Source: Hydrogenophaga sp.
GTDB taxonomy: Bacteria > Pseudomonadota > Gammaproteobacteria > Burkholderiales > Burkholderiaceae_C
Length of the DNA stretch: 64,000 bases
Assembly: GCF_011772445.1 (NCBI RefSeq)
Contig: NZ_WVZN01000017.1
Span: 131,622-195,621, forward strand
Direction of reading: 5' to 3'
The notes beneath the pieces are model-generated. The model saw only the letters and a list, made by a program, of their open reading frames with translations, ran no database searches and was not told where the DNA came from. How positions within the stretch are numbered: position 1 is the stretch's first letter; each line of letters begins with the position of its first letter. The position numbers and the translations under genes were made by a program. This document shows positions 58,655 through 64,000 of this stretch, piece by piece.

Positions 58655-59480
58655 AGAAGCCGTCGTAGAGCGCGAGGAGGGCGGGGAACTCCTGCCCGAA
58701 GCGCTCGCGGCTGACGAAGTAGGCCTCGCAGGTCACAGCGAAGAACTCGGCCGGGTCCTTGGCCGCGTAGTCGTCCAGCCAGGGCGGCTCGCCGCCAAAG
58801 CGCTCGGCCATGGCCACGGCCTCTCGAAAGCCTTCGTAGGCGCCTTTCATCACGCGTTGCCAGTGCGCTCGCGCCTCCCGCGGATCGCGGGTGCCCAGGA
58901 AGCCAGCGGGCAGGGTGGGCGCGCCCTGGGGGTGTTCGCCCACCTGCAGTTCGCGCATGTCCATCTTGTGCACGAACTCGTGGATCACCACGTTGTGGCC
59001 GATCGCGGCGCGTTCGCCCGCACTGGCCACGTCCTCCCAGCTCAGCATCAGCGGGCCGCCGTCCATGGCCTCGCCGGCCAGGGCTTCGGTGTATTCGTGC
59101 ACCACGCCCGCGTGGTCGCGCACCTCGCGGCGGGCGAGCACCGCGCCCGGTTGCAGCACGATGCCGACGAAATCGTCGTACCAGTCGAGCAGGTCGGGCA
59201 AGTGCCGCACCGCACGACCGTGCGGCCCGTGCATCCGCAGCAGCGGCCGGCAGGCCTGGGCGGCGATGGACAGGGCCATGGCGTCGGTGACCGCGAGTCC
59301 GTTGGCGCCACTGAACTCCTTCTCGGCCAGGAAGTGCTGGCAGAGAACGCGCAAGCGGGTGAGTTCGGCGCCGTCCAGTGAGGCGAGGAAGGGCAATGCC
59401 GCGAGTGTGTCCCGCCACAGGGTGTCCGGCACGACGGCGGGGCGGCGCCAGCGGCGCCGCAGGGAGGCGAACCAGCTCAT
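58632..59480 (-). CDS. mtfA: MtfA-type zinc peptidase (M90)
   Basis: Cytoplasmic zinc metallopeptidase of 282 aa related to MtfA (Mlc titration factor), which in E. coli binds the glucose repressor Mlc. The zinc motif H167EFVH171 with downstream EFFAVTCEAYF is present, and FLAEKEFSGANGLAVTDAMALSIAAQACRPLL matches the family N-terminal domain. Its ATG overlaps the lpxH stop (ATGA). There is no Mlc gene nearby, so the physiological role is open. Confidence 0.92.
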   Translation of the reverse strand: MSWFASLRRRWRRPAVVPDTLWRDTLAALPFLASLDGAELTRLRVLCQHFLAEKEFSGANGLAVTDAMALSIAAQACRPLLRMHGPHGRAVRHLPDLLDWYDDFVGIVLQPGAVLARREVRDHAGVVHEYTEALAGEAMDGGPLMLSWEDVASAGERAAIGHNVVIHEFVHKMDMRELQVGEHPQGAPTLPAGFLGTRDPREARAHWQRVMKGAYEGFREAVAMAERFGGEPPWLDDYAAKDPAEFFAVTCEAYFVSRERFGQEFPALLALYDGFFNASAAP

Positions 59481-60277
59481 GCCAGAGCGACCCGTCGCGC
59501 GCCGCCGTCAGCGCTCAGGCGCAGCGCCTCGGCACGCGGCGGCCGGGCGCCGGCGTGCCAGTCGCTGAGCACGATGCGTTGGCGCCCCTGACCCAGTGCG
59601 TGTTCGCCGGGGCGGTGGGTGTGGCCGTGGATGAGCGTGGCGGCGTCGGCGCGCGCAAGCCAGTCGCTCGCGGCCGCGCCGTCAACGTCGGCCCACAGGC
59701 TGGGGTCGGGGCCGAGCGTGCGCTTGCGTGCTTCGCTGCGCGCGCGAAGCTCGCGCGCCATGTCCTGGCGCTCTGCCAGGGGGCGCGAGAGGAAGTCGCG
59801 TTGCCAGTCGGTGCTGCGCACCTGGGCGCGAAAGGCCTGGTAGTCGGTGTCCGCCAGGCACAGCGCGTCGCCGTGGCTCAGCAGCCAGCGCCGGCCACCG
59901 AACACCAGCACGGTCGGGTCGTGCAGTCCGGTCATGCCGCAGGCGCTCAGGCCCTCGGGGCCGAGCAGGAAATCCCGGTTGCCGGCGATGAAGAAGGTGG
60001 GCGTGTGCGCGGAGAAGTTGCGCAGCGCTCGCGCGCAACCGCGCCAGAAATGGCGGTCGGGGTCGTCGTCGCCGCCGTCGGCGAGCAGGTCGTCACCGAC
60101 CCAGACCTCGAACAGGTCGCCCAGGATGAAGAGCGCGTCGGGGCGCGGCGTGCGCGCCAGGTAGGCGAGCCACGCGCCATGGGTGGCGGCGTCGCCCGCT
60201 TGCAGGTGCAGGTCAGAGATCAGCTCGACCGAGCGCCACGGCGCGGGCGCCACCAGCTCGGGGAAGCGCTCGGTCAT
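59477..60277 (-). CDS. lpxH: UDP-2,3-diacylglucosamine diphosphatase LpxH
   Basis: Calcineurin-like metallophosphoesterase of 266 aa that hydrolyses UDP-diacylglucosamine to lipid X in lipid A synthesis. Metal motifs: ISDLHLQ near residues 20-26, LFILGDLFEVWVGDD, FIAGNRDFLLG, LLSHGDALCL and TLIHGHTHRPGEH. The ATG at 60277 starts MTERFPELV. It lies 17 bases after ppiB; its stop overlaps mtfA. Confidence 0.95.
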   Translation of the reverse strand: MTERFPELVAPAPWRSVELISDLHLQAGDAATHGAWLAYLARTPRPDALFILGDLFEVWVGDDLLADGGDDDPDRHFWRGCARALRNFSAHTPTFFIAGNRDFLLGPEGLSACGMTGLHDPTVLVFGGRRWLLSHGDALCLADTDYQAFRAQVRSTDWQRDFLSRPLAERQDMARELRARSEARKRTLGPDPSLWADVDGAAASDWLARADAATLIHGHTHRPGEHALGQGRQRIVLSDWHAGARPPRAEALRLSADGGARRVALA

Positions 60278-60294
60278 GCGTGGCGGAGCGTGGG

Positions 60295-60807
60295 TCAGAG
60301 GGCCACGGCTTTTTCGATCACGACGTCGGTCTTCGGCACGTCGTCGTGGAAGCCGCGGCGGCCCGTGGGCAGGCCCTCGATCTGCTTGACGACTTCGGTG
60401 CCCGCGACCACCTTGCCGAACACCGCGTAGCCCCAGCCCTGCGCGCTGGGCGCGGTGTGGTTGAGAAAGCCGTTGTTGGCGACGTTGATGAAGAACTGCG
60501 CGGTGGCCGAGTGCGGGTCGCTGGTGCGGGCCATGGCAACGGTGTACACGTCGTTCTTCAGGCCGTTGTTGGCCTCGTTCTGGATCGGCGCGTCGGTGGG
60601 CTTCTGGTTCATCCCCGGCTCGAAGCCGCCGCCCTGGACCATGAAGCCGGGGATCACGCGGTGGAACACGGTGTTGTTGTAGTGACCCTTGTTCACGTAG
60701 GCCAGGAAGTTGGCGGTGGACTGCGGCGCTTTCTCGGCATCGAGTTCGAGCGTGATGACGCCCATGCCGGCGATGTGCAGTTCGACTTGCGGATTGGCCA
60801 TGTTCAT
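60295..60807 (-). CDS. ppiB: Peptidyl-prolyl cis-trans isomerase B, cytoplasmic cyclophilin
   Basis: Cyclophilin of 170 aa without a signal peptide. Active-site residues are in [18 protein letters not shown] near 48-65 and [18 protein letters not shown] near 101-118. The ATG at 60807 overlaps the ppiA stop; a second ATG two codons later is equally possible. It is the cytosolic partner of the exported cyclophilin next door. Confidence 0.95.
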   Translation of the reverse strand: MNMANPQVELHIAGMGVITLELDAEKAPQSTANFLAYVNKGHYNNTVFHRVIPGFMVQGGGFEPGMNQKPTDAPIQNEANNGLKNDVYTVAMARTSDPHSATAQFFINVANNGFLNHTAPSAQGWGYAVFGKVVAGTEVVKQIEGLPTGRRGFHDDVPKTDVVIEKAVAL

Positions 60808-61394
60808 TTCTCCAGGCTGGCTTTGACGATGGTGACGGGGGTCTGGGGGACGTTCTGGTGCATGCCGCGGTTGCCGACCGGCACCGCGCGGATCTTGTCG
60901 ACGACGTCCATGCCGGCAACGACCTTGCCGAACACGGTGTAGCCGTGGCCATCCGGCGAGGGGGCGTTCAGCCCCGCGTTGTCGACCACGTTGATGAAGA
61001 ACTGCGCGGTGGCGGAGTTCGGGTCGGTCGTGCGCGCCATGGCGATGGTGCCGCGGTCGTTCTTCAGGCCGTTCGAGGCCTCGAGCGGAATGGGTGCGCG
61101 CGTGGCCTTCTGCTGCATGTCGGCGCCGAAGCCGCCGCCCTGGATCATGAAGTTGCCGATCACGCGGTGGAACACCGTGCCGTCGTAATGCCTGTCGTTG
61201 ACGTACTGCAGGAAGTTCTCGACCGTCTTCGGTGCCTTGGCGGCGTCGAGTTCGACCACGATGTCGCCGAGCGAGGTGGCCAGGCGCACACGCGGCGCCT
61301 TGTCTTGCGCATGCGCGGCCAACGGGAGGGAAAGTGCCAGGGAAGTGGCGAGGCCAGTGGCCAGGCGGGCGAGGGCGCGGCGTTGCAGCGTCAT
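60804..61394 (-). CDS. ppiA: Peptidyl-prolyl cis-trans isomerase A, exported cyclophilin
   Basis: Periplasmic cyclophilin of 196 aa. Signal peptide [29 protein letters not shown], cut before QDKAPRVRL. Catalytic segments [16 protein letters not shown] and [17 protein letters not shown] are present. The ATG at 61394 is the first with a signal peptide; the longer open frame overlaps the TPR gene. It lies ten bases after the TPR gene stop. Confidence 0.94.
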   Translation of the reverse strand: MTLQRRALARLATGLATSLALSLPLAAHAQDKAPRVRLATSLGDIVVELDAAKAPKTVENFLQYVNDRHYDGTVFHRVIGNFMIQGGGFGADMQQKATRAPIPLEASNGLKNDRGTIAMARTTDPNSATAQFFINVVDNAGLNAPSPDGHGYTVFGKVVAGMDVVDKIRAVPVGNRGMHQNVPQTPVTIVKASLEK

Positions 61395-61404
61395 GGAGAG
61401 ATCC

Positions 61405-61986
61405 TCAGCGGGTGGGGGTGTCGAGCAGGCCTTGCACGGCCTTGAGTTTGGGGGCGAGGCGCGGGTTTCGGGCGTCGAGCGACTGGGCGCGTTGCCACGC
61501 GCGTTCCGCCAGGCGCGCGTACACGTCGCCCAGGTTCTCGAGCGCGACCGCATAGGCCGGGTTGGCGCGCAGCGCCGCCTCCAGCGCCACGCGGGCCTCG
61601 TCGTATCGGCCGGCTGCGGCGTGCAGCACGGCCAGGTTGTTGTGCGGCTCGGGCAGTTCGGGGTTCTCTTGCGTGAGGCTCGTGAAGGTTTCCAGCGCGG
61701 CGGCGCTGTCGCCCTTCTGGTTCTGCGCCACGCCCATCAGGAAGCGCATCTGCGGATCGCGCGGGTTGGTGCGCAGGTAGTCCTGTGCGCGAGCGAGCGC
61801 CTGATCGAGCTGGTTGGCGCGCATGAGGCGCGAGACCTCATCGTAGGCCGAGGGCGAAGGGATGCTGGGCGACTGGGCCTGCGCCAGCCCGGGTGACGCC
61901 ACCACCAGGCCGGCCAGCAGGGCGCGGGCGAGGAAGCGGGAAAAGACGAGGACGGCGCGGTCCGGCGGTGAAGCTCGGTGGGACAT
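61405..61986 (-). CDS. Exported tetratricopeptide repeat protein
   Basis: Periplasmic protein of 193 aa: signal peptide ending near GLAQA-QSPS, then about three TPR units ([69 protein letters not shown]). A protein-protein adaptor role is likely. GAGG lies just upstream of the ATG at 61986. It is first in the run TPR, ppiA, ppiB, lpxH, mtfA. Confidence 0.9.
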   Translation of the reverse strand: MSHRASPPDRAVLVFSRFLARALLAGLVVASPGLAQAQSPSIPSPSAYDEVSRLMRANQLDQALARAQDYLRTNPRDPQMRFLMGVAQNQKGDSAAALETFTSLTQENPELPEPHNNLAVLHAAAGRYDEARVALEAALRANPAYAVALENLGDVYARLAERAWQRAQSLDARNPRLAPKLKAVQGLLDTPTR

Positions 61987-62069
61987 GGAACCTCATGGGA
62001 TGCGCCGGGCGAAGCGGGTGCCCGACCAGTGGCGCCCACTGGCGCGTGCGAGCGCGGGATGGGCGTCGA

Positions 62070-62086
62070 TATACTGGCGCATTGTA
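62070..62086. promoter_or_regulatory. Divergent -10 elements between the TPR gene and cysS
   Basis: TATACT (62070-62075) on the plus strand and TACAAT (62086-62081) on the minus strand lie back-to-back in the divergent gap. Both fit a -10 box; no strong -35 boxes accompany them. They are the likely start regions for cysS and for the TPR-to-mtfA run. Confidence 0.4.
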
Positions 62087-62208
62087 TCTGAGGGGTACCG
62101 GCGAGCCGGTCGCATCAGACCGTGCCTGCGGGGCGCCGGACCCGCGAGGCGCCGCGCTTGTGGACGCGGCTCGAGGCGGTCGGCACCGCACCCGTCCTGC
62201 GCCTTGCG

Positions 62209-63590
<1,382 letters not shown>

Positions 63591-63591
<1 letters not shown>

Positions 63592-64000
63592 TGAGCGAGA
63601 TGCCGCCTGCCGTCGAACCCGAGTATTGGCAGGACGCCTGCAAGCACCTGATGAAGCGCGACCGCGTGATGAAGAAACTCATCCCGCGCCACCCCGACGT
63701 GTGCCTGCAGTCGCGCGGTGACGCCTTCGTCACGCTGGCGCGCAGCATCGTGGGCCAGCAGATCTCGGTGAAGGCCGCGCAGTCCGTGTGGGACCGCTTC
63801 GAAAGCCTCACGCGCAAGATGACGCCTGCACAGGTGCTCAAGCTCAAGGTGGACGACATGCGCGCATCCGGCCTGTCCGCGCGCAAGGTCGAGTACCTGG
63901 TTGATCTGGCACTGCACTTCGCCGACAAGCGCGTGCGCGTGAGCGACTGGCCCGGCATGGACGACGAGGCCATCATTGCCGAGCTCGTAGCGATCCGCGG
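63591..64000 (+). CDS. DNA-3-methyladenine glycosylase, AlkA/HhH-GPD family (cut by window edge)
   Basis: Base-excision repair glycosylase; 136 residues are visible. The start is MSEMPPAVEPEYWQDACKHLMKRDRVM, then IVGQQISVKAAQSVWDRFESL, the helix after the first substrate-contact segment, and SGLSARKVEYLVDLALHF, the start of the helix-hairpin-helix region. The catalytic Asp and C-terminus lie beyond the right edge. It follows cysS with a one-base overlap and is probably co-transcribed. Confidence 0.9.

Overview
The window is chromosomal DNA from a high-GC Gram-negative bacterium, most likely a betaproteobacterium of the order Burkholderiales, family Comamonadaceae (Hydrogenophaga-like). The basis is the run nrdR, minor pilins, ribD, ribE, ribB, ribH, nusB, tolQRA, the many four-base ATGA stop/start overlaps and the family-level look of the proteins. 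Genus and species cannot be fixed from the sequence alone. Almost all of it is coding. No rRNA, tRNA, insertion sequence, prophage or CRISPR array was recognised.

Layout. 1-7959: a catabolic module with a TRAP transporter (dctM partial, dctQ, dctP) and a serine/alanine-glyoxylate-type aminotransferase on the minus strand. Divergent from these are a GntR/FCD regulator and a large FAD/Fe-S 2-hydroxyacid dehydrogenase. Two copies of TTTTG-N4-CAAAA lie in the shared promoter region. 7972-18156: an unknown protein, an RluA-type pseudouridine synthase, trmB, a very large helical-repeat protein of unknown function, gluQ and a renalase-like flavoprotein. 18182-21731: a LysR regulator divergent from a pirin, DoxX and flavodoxin cluster, then a DUF599 membrane protein whose start codon lies in a hairpin. 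21778-26011: dnaE and an AbrB-type antitoxin/Doc toxin pair with its own operator palindromes.

26012-32615 (minus) is a tightly packed run read ribE, ribB(A), ribH, nusB, aminotransferase, ybgC, tolQ, tolR, tolA. It joins riboflavin synthesis, antitermination and the Tol envelope machine. 32686-48542 (minus) holds two complete but diverged type IV pilus minor-pilin operons (fimT-pilV-pilW-pilX-pilY1-pilE), one on each side of ribD. 48724-50632 carries nrdR and glyA, with a ZTP-type riboswitch in the glyA leader.

50687-64000: a lytic transglycosylase; a 680-base intergenic stretch with a clear intrinsic terminator; an AsmA/DUF748 protein; a DUF349 protein; then a minus-strand chain TPR protein, ppiA, ppiB, lpxH, mtfA. 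Divergent from that chain are cysS and a partial AlkA-type DNA glycosylase running off the right edge.

The features most worth following up are the duplicated pilus-tip operons with two different PilY1 types, the 1784-residue repeat protein, the unexplained leader upstream of the AsmA-like gene, and several cis-regulatory sites visible by eye.
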